A DNA stretch of 64,000 nucleotides from Tritrichomonas musculus (lineage: Eukaryota > Parabasalia > Tritrichomonadida > Tritrichomonadidae), in NCBI GenBank assembly GCA_039105265.1, contig JAPFFF010000002.1:7936001-8000000 (forward strand), read 5' to 3'. The position numbers and the translations under genes were made by a program. The first letter of the stretch is position 1. Each line of letters opens with the position of its first letter. Positions 8,756 to 17,247 of this stretch are shown here, one piece after another. The notes beneath the pieces are model-generated. The model searched no databases. It was not told where the DNA came from and saw only the letters and a list, made by a program, of their open reading frames with translations.

Positions 8756-10777
8756 TTAAAATTTTGTTGCATCTCTTTTTCTTCTGTTTGCATGCCTTTG
8801 ATAAATCTGATTCAATCTTTTAGCATCATTTCTTGATATTTCATCATCAGTAATCCATGCAAATTTATTTTTCTTGGTTAAAACATTATAAATCTTAACA
8901 TTATATCTTTTCACCCTTTTTCCATTTGCATATTCATTTCCTGTTACAACATTAACAACATCTTGAACACTTTGACCAGGTCCCAAGCCAGCATGCATCC
9001 TGTTCATTCGCTTAGATGGAGCACAAGGAGGCTCAACTATTCCTCTAAAAGTTCTCCATCCTGGCATTAGTTTTGATTCATCATACTGAGGTTGAGAAGA
9101 GTGTCTTGAAAAACGGATTGAATCACGGGTGGAAGATTCGAAATTTCTTCTGCTAAAATGGTCTTTTCTTACTGATTCAGGAGGTTTTGGTAAAAAACTA
9201 TTTTGATTAATAAATTGGTCAATGTGATCTAAGTCTATATCAAAATCATCATTTAAATTGTCATTATTTTCACCTTCGTTGGTATTGAAGTTTGAGGAAT
9301 CATTATTTTTTGGTATTGATGAATCATCTTTAATTTCATTTTCTTGGTTACTCGAAAAGTGCTGTGATGCTGTTATAAAAGTCGCCCTTCTTCTTTGTGT
9401 TTGATTTTGTAAATTAATGTCTGGCATTTTTATATCTTTTTTTGCATCTTCCCTCCAATATCCTCTGCTATCCCAAAAAACCGAAGAAGAAGGAATTTGA
9501 GAAATAATATTATCATTTAAGAGAATAATAATGCGTCCATTTTTAACGTATTTGATCGTCGAATTAATCCATTCTCCAGTTAATGGATGAATGCAATTGA
9601 TTCGATCATTTTTCAATGGGTATTGAATATTTTTTGGGTGATAAAAAGGTGCTACTAATTCAAGATAAACCGAATTGATGGTTTGATCAAGTTGAACTAA
9701 TCCGCACGTTTTTCTATATTTAAAATATGCTCGAAGATCATTTGAAAAAGAATCACAAACTTGGCATTCTGTTATAGCAATCGCTCGTGACATAAAAGCA
9801 GCAAGAATCATTCGTGGTGTTGAGCCAATTAAAGGAATTTTGCCTGTTGTTACATATTTTTCAGCATTTAATGCTTTCCATATATCGTTTTCCATTGGAA
9901 AAGTTCTTTTTTCTTGCTGTATTTTTGAGCAAACTAAATAAAGAACAATTAAAAGCTCATATTTTTTCATTTTTAAAACGTCTTCACTTAGATTATACCA
10001 ATATGCTTGGCATAAGAGTCGAGGTATAGAATCAGCACTGCCGCCAATCCATAATACTGATAAAATTCCAAGAGAAAGACCAAAATAATCTGAAAAATCG
10101 CCATCTGGTAACTGAAAATTAAATAGAAGGCTTGTTGATAAATACTGTATTTTTTCAATTTGTGATTTTCCATCTGTTTTATATGCTGTATCTCCCAATG
10201 GTGGATTAAATAAAACATCTTTGCCTGTTTGAATTGAGATTTGATGATCTAAAATGTAATTCTTTCCAGCTTGATGAACACTTGAGTGAACCGGTTTAGG
10301 TCCTTTAAACTTTCTCCATGAAAGAACTGAGTTTCCAAATTCGAGAGTGTTTTCATATTTATTATAGCAGTCTCTTTGGTAATCTGTTATAAATTCGTCA
10401 TTAATAATCCATGAATGGCTTAAAATAGTTGGTATAATATAAGGATCATTTTTTGAAAGCTCATTAAAGTAGTTATTTTCTAAATCTATTCGAACAATTA
10501 CTGTATCTCTAATATCAAATAAATCGTCTATTTCAATCTGATTATTTGTAATATTTAAATACCCAATGCTCTTAAAGCATCTAAGAAAAGACAATGTGGA
10601 TATTTGATTGAAACTAAGATCTAAGAACCATAAATGAATTTTTTTGAAAAAAATAGAAAAATCAAGTTCATACAAATTATTATAGGATGCGTTTATCATT
10701 TCTGTATCATTTGGTATGTCTGATGACCTAAGTTCATCAAGATCTTGATGAGAAAAATCTAATTTTTTTAAATTCAT
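8756..10777 (-). CDS. LRR protein with long unrecognised C-terminal region
   Basis: The 673-aa protein starts with an LRR block at residues 1-105 (LKKLDFSHQDLDEL, MINASYNNLYEL, LWFLDLSFNQISTL, IGYLNITNNQIEI, IVRIDLENNYFNEL). A capping-like segment SWIINDEFITDYQR follows, a layout seen in SDS22/U2A'-type LRR proteins. Residues about 190-450 are helical and ordered but unassigned. Residues about 450-560 are Asn/Asp/Ser-rich and disordered. The C-terminal 100 residues are basic (PGWRTFRGI, GPGQSVQDVVNVVTGNEY, RHANRRKRDATKF). The basic end and LRR cap would suit a scaffold; no enzyme motif is visible. The gene converges with the Ser/Gln-rich gene. Confidence 0.82.
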   Translation of the reverse strand: MNLKKLDFSHQDLDELRSSDIPNDTEMINASYNNLYELDFSIFFKKIHLWFLDLSFNQISTLSFLRCFKSIGYLNITNNQIEIDDLFDIRDTVIVRIDLENNYFNELSKNDPYIIPTILSHSWIINDEFITDYQRDCYNKYENTLEFGNSVLSWRKFKGPKPVHSSVHQAGKNYILDHQISIQTGKDVLFNPPLGDTAYKTDGKSQIEKIQYLSTSLLFNFQLPDGDFSDYFGLSLGILSVLWIGGSADSIPRLLCQAYWYNLSEDVLKMKKYELLIVLYLVCSKIQQEKRTFPMENDIWKALNAEKYVTTGKIPLIGSTPRMILAAFMSRAIAITECQVCDSFSNDLRAYFKYRKTCGLVQLDQTINSVYLELVAPFYHPKNIQYPLKNDRINCIHPLTGEWINSTIKYVKNGRIIILLNDNIISQIPSSSVFWDSRGYWREDAKKDIKMPDINLQNQTQRRRATFITASQHFSSNQENEIKDDSSIPKNNDSSNFNTNEGENNDNLNDDFDIDLDHIDQFINQNSFLPKPPESVRKDHFSRRNFESSTRDSIRFSRHSSQPQYDESKLMPGWRTFRGIVEPPCAPSKRMNRMHAGLGPGQSVQDVVNVVTGNEYANGKRVKRYNVKIYNVLTKKNKFAWITDDEISRNDAKRLNQIYQRHANRRKRDATKF

Positions 10778-11074
10778 AAAATATACTATAACGTATTTCT
10801 ACTTAATTCAAAATTTGAATAAGCCATTGAATTAAAAATCCTAAAAAAAACATAAATATATTATATTTTATCCTCATTCATTAAATAAACACATATGTAA
10901 GTAAACAAATTAAAATTCCTGAATAATAAAAATCCTTTTTTAACCTCGAAAAAAAGGATATATAAAATTAAAAAGAGAAAAATTAAAAGAAAATATAAAA
11001 CAGATTGCTATTTAAATAAAAAACAAAAGAAAGAGTGGATTTTTCAACTTCTAATGAAGAAAGATAAAATATAA

Positions 11075-14000
11075 TTAAGATACATCTTGAGTCGCCATTA
11101 CGGTTGGTGCGACTGGGGTTTCATTTAACTTTATATATTTAACCAAGAAAGAGAAATCTTTAACATTTGGTTCTTCAGGGCTTAAATCATTCCAATTATT
11201 CAATGTGAATTCTTGTTTAATAGTTGTCAAAGTCAATGAGGTCTTCTTTGAAGGGACGTGTTCAAATACTTTTGGAGCTTTATTTAATTTATATTCTTTG
11301 TTGAATTTAGAAGGTTTAGGAGGATTTTGAATATTCTCATCTTTTTTGAAATGAGTAATAAAGAAAGAAACCAAAGCGGGTGAAATATCAGGGCAAACTT
11401 CTTTAGCAAGAGAAGGAGACTTAGCAATTGATTCAATCATAATAAAGACGTTAACAGCTTGATGAATTGTCTTCATTGATATATTATTATCATTTTCAAA
11501 AGCAGTCAAAAATGAGTTCCATTTAACAGCATTTGAAAAGGTAAATTTATCAGGTTTTGATATAATTCTGTTTAGCATCTTTCCTTCGAGAAGTTCGGTG
11601 AATCGAGTAATAAGGAAGTTATTAATAACTTCTCCATACATGAAAGCTGTTTTGTTTGATTCAAAAATCTCGTGAAAGTCCATGAGAAGTTTAGTTTGTT
11701 GAAAGTTTGCTTCAGAGAAAATTTCAATAAAAACTTCTGCTTTATCGAGTGGACGTTCTAAAATTAAGAGTAATGATGATTCAAACATGTGTTGAATCGT
11801 TTTTAATGCAGTTTCGCATCGTTTTCTGTCAAGTCTGTATTTTGGTCCTTGAGTTCGAATTAAAAGAATGATAAGCAAAATTGTTAAGAAAAGATCACTA
11901 TGTGTTGCTGGCATTTTCTGCATATCTGTTGCAAATATTTGGAGGCACTTGTCAAAGTTGACTTGGTGTTGATGTCTTTGTTGTGGTTTGATTGACTTTT
12001 CACTCTTTAAGATTTGAGTGTGAAGGATTGTGGCAAAAATGGGGAAAACTTGGCATGGATAAGCTCGATCAGGAGCAAATTTCGGTGGATTTGTCATCAT
12101 TCGCCATTGATGAGTAATAATAACATGAAGGCAGTATGAAAAGTTTGATTCCATTTTCTTTTCTTCAGCAGCCCGTATTTCAGCTTTTCTCTTTTGATCT
12201 TCTGCTTTTTGGTTTTCATCATCAAATTCGTCATATTCGTACTCATATTCATATTCAACTTCTACATTTTTCATTTCGCTGTTTGGTCCAATTTGTTGTT
12301 GAACCTCTGCTGGAAGATTTCCAACTGGGACACTGACCATGCTTGATCTTCTTCTTGTAACATATTGTTGGTGACCTGGTTGAAGACCTGGGATTTCAAA
12401 TGTATTAAATGATGCCTTTGGAATAGCTTCTGTATTTGGTGTAGGTGTAGGCGTAGGTGTTAGTGAAGCTGATGTTGAAGTTGACTGATTTCTTGGGCTT
12501 CCAAGGCTTGCTGTGCTCATACTAGCTTCATCACTAACTTCGTTTGCAGATTCAGAAGGAATTGGAGAAGCAGTTGTAGGTGATCGTGGAGATACGCTTC
12601 CTGATGTGCTGTAATTGCCGTTTGGAAGGCCAGGAATCATTGGAACATTGAAGTTAGGGTTTGTTGACGAGGTTATATTTGTAACATTTGGAGGAAGCCT
12701 TAATTGAACTGGTTGATGACGATTTTGATTTTGAAATTGAAGCTGCTGCTGTTGTTGTTGAATCTTTTGTTGTTGGAGTAAGATTTGTTGTCTTAATTGT
12801 GGATTTTGTTGAAGTGATGGAAATTGAGAATTCATTGACATTGTAGAAGTTGATCCGCTTTCCTCGTCTAATGGTTCACTCGCTGTTCCTGATTCGCTAT
12901 TGTATTTGAATTGTAATTGGTTTGGCTGAGTTGATTGCCTAATCGGATTGGATTGGTTTATTAAAATTGGATTTGGAACAAGTGATGGATTATTATTGCG
13001 TGGAGTAGTATTAGCAGAATATGCCTGTGTATTTGGATTAAGGTTTCCTAGCTGATCAGTATTTTGATTATTTAATGTTGGTTGTGTCATTCGCTTTTTG
13101 GCAGCCAAATCTTGCATAAGTGTTGGTTGTGCGCTTCGAACGCCAACATTAGGAGGAGCTCCGATATTAACGCCTGCGAAATTTGGACCTACATTTGCAC
13201 CAGTCATTGATGGTGCGCCAATTTGAACGCCAGGTAAATTGCCTGCACCTGAAGCGACGCCTGCTGGGGCACCAATTCCATTTGACCCAAGAATGCCTGC
13301 TCCATGACCAATGCCAGCGCCAGCTCCGACACCAGAAGTAGATGGAACATTAGGAATGTTTACAGTTCCGATTCCAGTTCCAGGAGGAGCGCCAACTCCT
13401 GCACCTTTGGAGCCTGCAGAAGATACGCCAACACTTGAACGAACTCCAACATTAGGCAAGTTCATTAAAGGAACTCCAACACTAGATCTAATTCCAACAC
13501 CAGATAAGTTGTTGATGCCAGGGGCAACACCTGGTCGTGCACCAACACCTGGTAAATTATTTACTCCAACTCCTGGCAATTTGTTTACATCAACTCCAAC
13601 ACTAGATGTAACACCAACTCCTGGCAATTTGTTTACATCAACTCCAACACTAGATGTAACACCAACTCCAGGTAAATTATTTACTCCAACTGATACTCCT
13701 GATCCATTACCAGGAGTAAACTGTGCACTAGGTGATGCTTTAACTCCAACTTCTGTGCCAGCTCCAACCCCTGGACTGATTAAGGGAGGTGGAAATGGTT
13801 CAAGTGCAGAATAACTTTTCCTTATTTGTGGGGGGCTAAAAGTATTTGAATTTTCTTGTGGTGTTAGGTTATTTGATGATGGTAGTGGATCTGATAATTC
13901 AGCTTTTGAATCAGAATCTTCAATTTTCGTTTCACTTGAATCAGCTAAATCACGATTTCTTGGTGATGAAGATGATGAATTAACAGATGAATTTTCTCTG

Positions 14001-15418
14001 CTGGGAAGATTTAAGTTTTGGACGCCAACTGTTCCCAATTTAACACCTGGAGTAATATTTAGAGTAATTGTTGGAACAGATAATCTTGGTTGTGCAGGTT
14101 TTCCTAGATTGACTTTGGCACCAACGCTATTAGAATCAATTCCTGGTTTTTCATAAGTTAATGATGATCTTCTATCAATAACTCTGAATTTAGAATTGAT
14201 TTCTTCAGGGCTTATTTGGTTTCCTGAGTCTTCAGCAATTTTCTTCTTTACTGCTGCAAAGTAATCTTCATCATTTTGGTTCTGAGGATTATCTGAAAGA
14301 TTGAATGTAACTCTTCTTTGGCGCGTAATATTACCGCCAGGAGCTCCTTGGTTAAGTTCAACCCTATACTTGGTATCATCATCTGTTTTCGCCTCTTTAA
14401 TAACCATATATTTCTTCTTCTTCTTAATAACTTCTGTGTAACTTAGTTCTGGAAAATCTTCTTTCTCTCCTTCTCTTTCAGCGATTTCAACTGTTCGTTT
14501 TCGTTCTTGAAAAATGTCTTCGTCAATATCATCGTCATTAGCTGTAAGTACATTTTCATTTTCTAGCATATCTTCTTCGTTTTGTGATTCTTCTTCTTTT
14601 TGATCAGCTTTGGTGTTTTCGATTTCTCTATCTTTTTCAAGTTCTTCCTCTGAAATCTCAGCAGATGCCGAAGAATTAGATTGAATTTTACTTTCTGTTG
14701 CATTTTTGTTAGATGTTGAATCTTCATCATTTTCTTTGAGAGCTTGTTGTTTATTGTAAATGTTTAAAATTTCTTGATATTTCTTTTTCTCAATTTCATC
14801 TGTTTCTTTAATAAATTCTGCATCTTCGGCCAGGGTCTGTGATTTTTTATTATTAATTTTCTTCATTTCATTGTTATTGTTACTTAATTCGTTATCATCA
14901 GCAATAAAAGAAATGTCCCATTCTGAAAGGGGAAAGTCTGTATCTGAATCGATTTTAAATGATATTTCATTAATGCTATCTCCATTTAATTCTTGATTGT
15001 CCTCTGATTTAGTATTAATGATAAATGATCCATTGAAAGTTGGCGCTATACTGCGGCCACTTTCCATATCTCGAACAACAACATTAGTACTTTCATCTTT
15101 TTGATAAAATTTTGCGATATCAATAATTAATTTCCCATAAAGCTTTTCTTTATTATTGTCTTTAAGCCTGAATAAGAAGAGTTTAAGTTTTTTAGGTCGT
15201 ATTGTGCTATCTTTTTTGTTTATATAAAAAGTTAGTTCGCGTTCGTCATTAAAATCAAATTTTATTTTATTTTGATTATTTGGTTTTAATTTATCTTTTT
15301 CTTTTTTATCTGATTCGATCTCCCACTTGAAAATATAGTCGCTCATCATTGGACGATGAAGATCTATTTCATGAATCGTCCAATTAAGAGTGCAAAATAC
15401 TTTTTTCCAGCTTGTCAT
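11075..15418 (-). CDS. Long NT-C2 domain protein with Gly-Val repeat region
   Basis: From the ATG at 15418 the protein is 1,447 aa; an upstream in-frame ATG at 15547 would add 43 residues lying outside the domain. Residues about 4-140 fit an NT-C2 domain (EEIG1/EHBP1 type), with WTIHEIDLHRPMMSDYIFKW, then FDFNDERELTFYI, a LKLFLFRL strand and a GKLIIDIAKF strand. NT-C2 domains act in membrane traffic and actin/Rab recruitment. An acidic Glu/Asp/Lys-rich stretch follows, then a striking Gly/Val repeat zone (about 545-710; units like LPGVGVTSSVGVD), a Gln-rich tract and an EYEYEYE patch. The last 350 residues are helical (about 1100-1400), loosely reminiscent of a dilute-type globular domain; that is a guess. 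Confidence 0.75.
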   Translation of the reverse strand: MTSWKKVFCTLNWTIHEIDLHRPMMSDYIFKWEIESDKKEKDKLKPNNQNKIKFDFNDERELTFYINKKDSTIRPKKLKLFLFRLKDNNKEKLYGKLIIDIAKFYQKDESTNVVVRDMESGRSIAPTFNGSFIINTKSEDNQELNGDSINEISFKIDSDTDFPLSEWDISFIADDNELSNNNNEMKKINNKKSQTLAEDAEFIKETDEIEKKKYQEILNIYNKQQALKENDEDSTSNKNATESKIQSNSSASAEISEEELEKDREIENTKADQKEEESQNEEDMLENENVLTANDDDIDEDIFQERKRTVEIAEREGEKEDFPELSYTEVIKKKKKYMVIKEAKTDDDTKYRVELNQGAPGGNITRQRRVTFNLSDNPQNQNDEDYFAAVKKKIAEDSGNQISPEEINSKFRVIDRRSSLTYEKPGIDSNSVGAKVNLGKPAQPRLSVPTITLNITPGVKLGTVGVQNLNLPSRENSSVNSSSSSPRNRDLADSSETKIEDSDSKAELSDPLPSSNNLTPQENSNTFSPPQIRKSYSALEPFPPPLISPGVGAGTEVGVKASPSAQFTPGNGSGVSVGVNNLPGVGVTSSVGVDVNKLPGVGVTSSVGVDVNKLPGVGVNNLPGVGARPGVAPGINNLSGVGIRSSVGVPLMNLPNVGVRSSVGVSSAGSKGAGVGAPPGTGIGTVNIPNVPSTSGVGAGAGIGHGAGILGSNGIGAPAGVASGAGNLPGVQIGAPSMTGANVGPNFAGVNIGAPPNVGVRSAQPTLMQDLAAKKRMTQPTLNNQNTDQLGNLNPNTQAYSANTTPRNNNPSLVPNPILINQSNPIRQSTQPNQLQFKYNSESGTASEPLDEESGSTSTMSMNSQFPSLQQNPQLRQQILLQQQKIQQQQQQLQFQNQNRHQPVQLRLPPNVTNITSSTNPNFNVPMIPGLPNGNYSTSGSVSPRSPTTASPIPSESANEVSDEASMSTASLGSPRNQSTSTSASLTPTPTPTPNTEAIPKASFNTFEIPGLQPGHQQYVTRRRSSMVSVPVGNLPAEVQQQIGPNSEMKNVEVEYEYEYEYDEFDDENQKAEDQKRKAEIRAAEEKKMESNFSYCLHVIITHQWRMMTNPPKFAPDRAYPCQVFPIFATILHTQILKSEKSIKPQQRHQHQVNFDKCLQIFATDMQKMPATHSDLFLTILLIILLIRTQGPKYRLDRKRCETALKTIQHMFESSLLLILERPLDKAEVFIEIFSEANFQQTKLLMDFHEIFESNKTAFMYGEVINNFLITRFTELLEGKMLNRIISKPDKFTFSNAVKWNSFLTAFENDNNISMKTIHQAVNVFIMIESIAKSPSLAKEVCPDISPALVSFFITHFKKDENIQNPPKPSKFNKEYKLNKAPKVFEHVPSKKTSLTLTTIKQEFTLNNWNDLSPEEPNVKDFSFLVKYIKLNETPVAPTVMATQDVS
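13430..13700 (-). repeat. In-frame tandem repeats encoding Gly-Val units
   Basis: Repeated blocks coding for LPGVGV and TSSVGVDVNK lie head to tail; two neighbouring blocks around 13575-13670 are almost identical at DNA level. This is recent expansion inside the NT-C2 gene. The antisense Thr/Pro-rich open frame across this tract is a by-product of the repeat. Confidence 0.8.
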
Positions 15419-17247
15419 CGATATGGAGAAAAAATTCTGTTCACAATTGAAAAAAAAGTTTAGAAAATTACCGTATGGATTTTTCTTAAAGTTTAACGTC
15501 CATTTTAAAAATTCATATAACATAACAAATTGTAATTTACAATTCAATGACAGAAAATGATACTTATTTTCTTTAATTTTCTTATTTTGAGAAATGATTT
15601 AAAATATTTATATTTTTTAAAAAGTTGGTCAAAATAAAGAATATTCAAAAATATGAATCATTGAAAAATCAATATTTTTTCAAAGTCAAAAATTCCGTTT
15701 AAAAAAGCGTTTTATTAAAAAAAATGGACAATCGTTTTTTTCTACGCCACTTTTTGAATGGTTTTTCTATCCATGAATAGCTATTCATGGAAAGTAAAAA
15801 ACCGCCATCTTAAGGTGAAATTTAACTTACTCTGTTAAGAAAATTAACCAAAAAAATCGCAAATTTAAATTTTCTCTTAAAATTATAACTATTTACTTTT
15901 TTTGATATAATTTTTTTTTATTTTTACATAATTTTTCAGGAATATACGCACCAGTGATCACCACAGGGCTGCGCGAAGCCGAATCAGGCTCCTTGAATTG
16001 CTGGATGAATCGGGAAGCCATTTGAACTAAATATTTATTCATTATTTAGCAAAAATTGAATAAAAAATGTATAATAAAGTATTCAAAAAGTTTAAAAGTT
16101 TTCAAAAAGTGGCGTAGAAAAATACGATTCCCCAAAAAAAATTAATAAAACGTTTTCAATTTTTTTATACAGCCAATGATTCATCCAAAAATATGATTAG
16201 TAAGGATATATATTATCTAATATTTTATCTAAATATGATGTCATTTACCATATGCAGTGATCGTATGCGTCTATACAATGATATGATTTTTCAAATAATC
16301 AGAATAATTTTTTCTTATATATTAAGATTCAATATCTTTTAATCTAGAAATTATTTGGACATTGTACAATGATGTTTTACTTGTTTAAATTAGTTATCTA
16401 ATCCATCATTTTAAAATTGGTATATATCTATTTTTTTTATATTAAAAACTGAATTAAATTTTATATAAAATAAGTGTTATATAGCATTATATTATATTTT
16501 GGCCTTATTCTTAATGGTCATAGATTCATGGAATAATCTATGATGTATTCCAAAATTCCCACTTCGATCTTTAATAATACTGTTCTTACCTTTAGATATA
16601 ATAATGAAATAATGTGAAAAAAAATTTGAAATGATTATAACTATAAATGATACTTTTTTTTTTTTTATTTTGACAATTCTTTTAAAATTAAATTTATTCT
16701 AGACTATTTATTGTTTTATATTTCAGATAAAATAAATCTATCTATGTAAAGCAGAAAACAAGATATATCGCAAAATAAATGGCATAATATTTCAAATTGA
16801 TAAACTTTTTCTTTATTAAAAAGAGTAAATTTTTGAGCTTTTTAAGAAAGAAGATTTTGGTTCTTCTTCTCTCATAAATAAACATAAAATTAATCTGTTT
16901 TGTTTTATAATAATATATAAAAAGAACATATCTTTTAATATAAAAATAAAAAACTATTTTAATTCATATAACATATATTATTTATGAAGATAAGATGTTT
17001 TTGTATATTGTTAATAAAAACGTTTATAACTTTCTTTCAAAAGTTTTTGAAATTTTTAGACCATTCAAATATTTATGCATTTCAAAAAAATTTGAATATA
17101 AATGCTTTTGCTTTATAATTCGATCTATAATTAATTTTTAATATATGTAGTCACCGATTTTATAACCAAAAATTGAATGAAAATTATACGAGAATTAATA
17201 AGAAATTTTTCAAAAATTTTAAAATTTTTCGCTCGTGATTAAAAGCG
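15419..17247. other. 1.8-kb divergent intergenic region
   Basis: It separates the NT-C2 gene (minus) from the beta-helix-RING gene (plus). It includes an inverted-repeat element (listed separately, about 15653-16184); the rest is A/T-rich with no RNA gene or ORF that I can support. Confidence 0.6.
15653..16184. mobile_element. Inverted-repeat element, probable old non-autonomous DNA transposon
   Basis: Two inverted arms match. Left is about 15707-15758 and right is about 16103-16153, sharing CGTTTTATTAA, AATCGT and TTTTTCTACGCCACTTTTTGAA in inverted order with a few changes. Further out, ATGAATCATTG (15653-15663) and its complement (16174-16184) may be the true ends, flanked by TCAAAAAT and CCAAAAAT, a possible 8-bp target duplication with one mismatch. 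Inside lie a perfect palindrome at 15770-15791 (CCATGAATAG/CTATTCATGG core) and a GC-richer patch at about 15945-16020. No ORF is present. The arms are sure; the outer limits and class are tentative. Confidence 0.6.

Noticed and set aside
13311-13814. Antisense 167-codon Thr/Pro-rich open frame
   Set aside because: It is the mirror of the Gly-Val repeat of the NT-C2 gene; its regularity derives from that repeat.
15945-16020. GC-richer patch considered as a possible tRNA or small RNA gene
   Set aside because: I could not fold it into a cloverleaf and found no B-box; it lies inside the inverted-repeat element.
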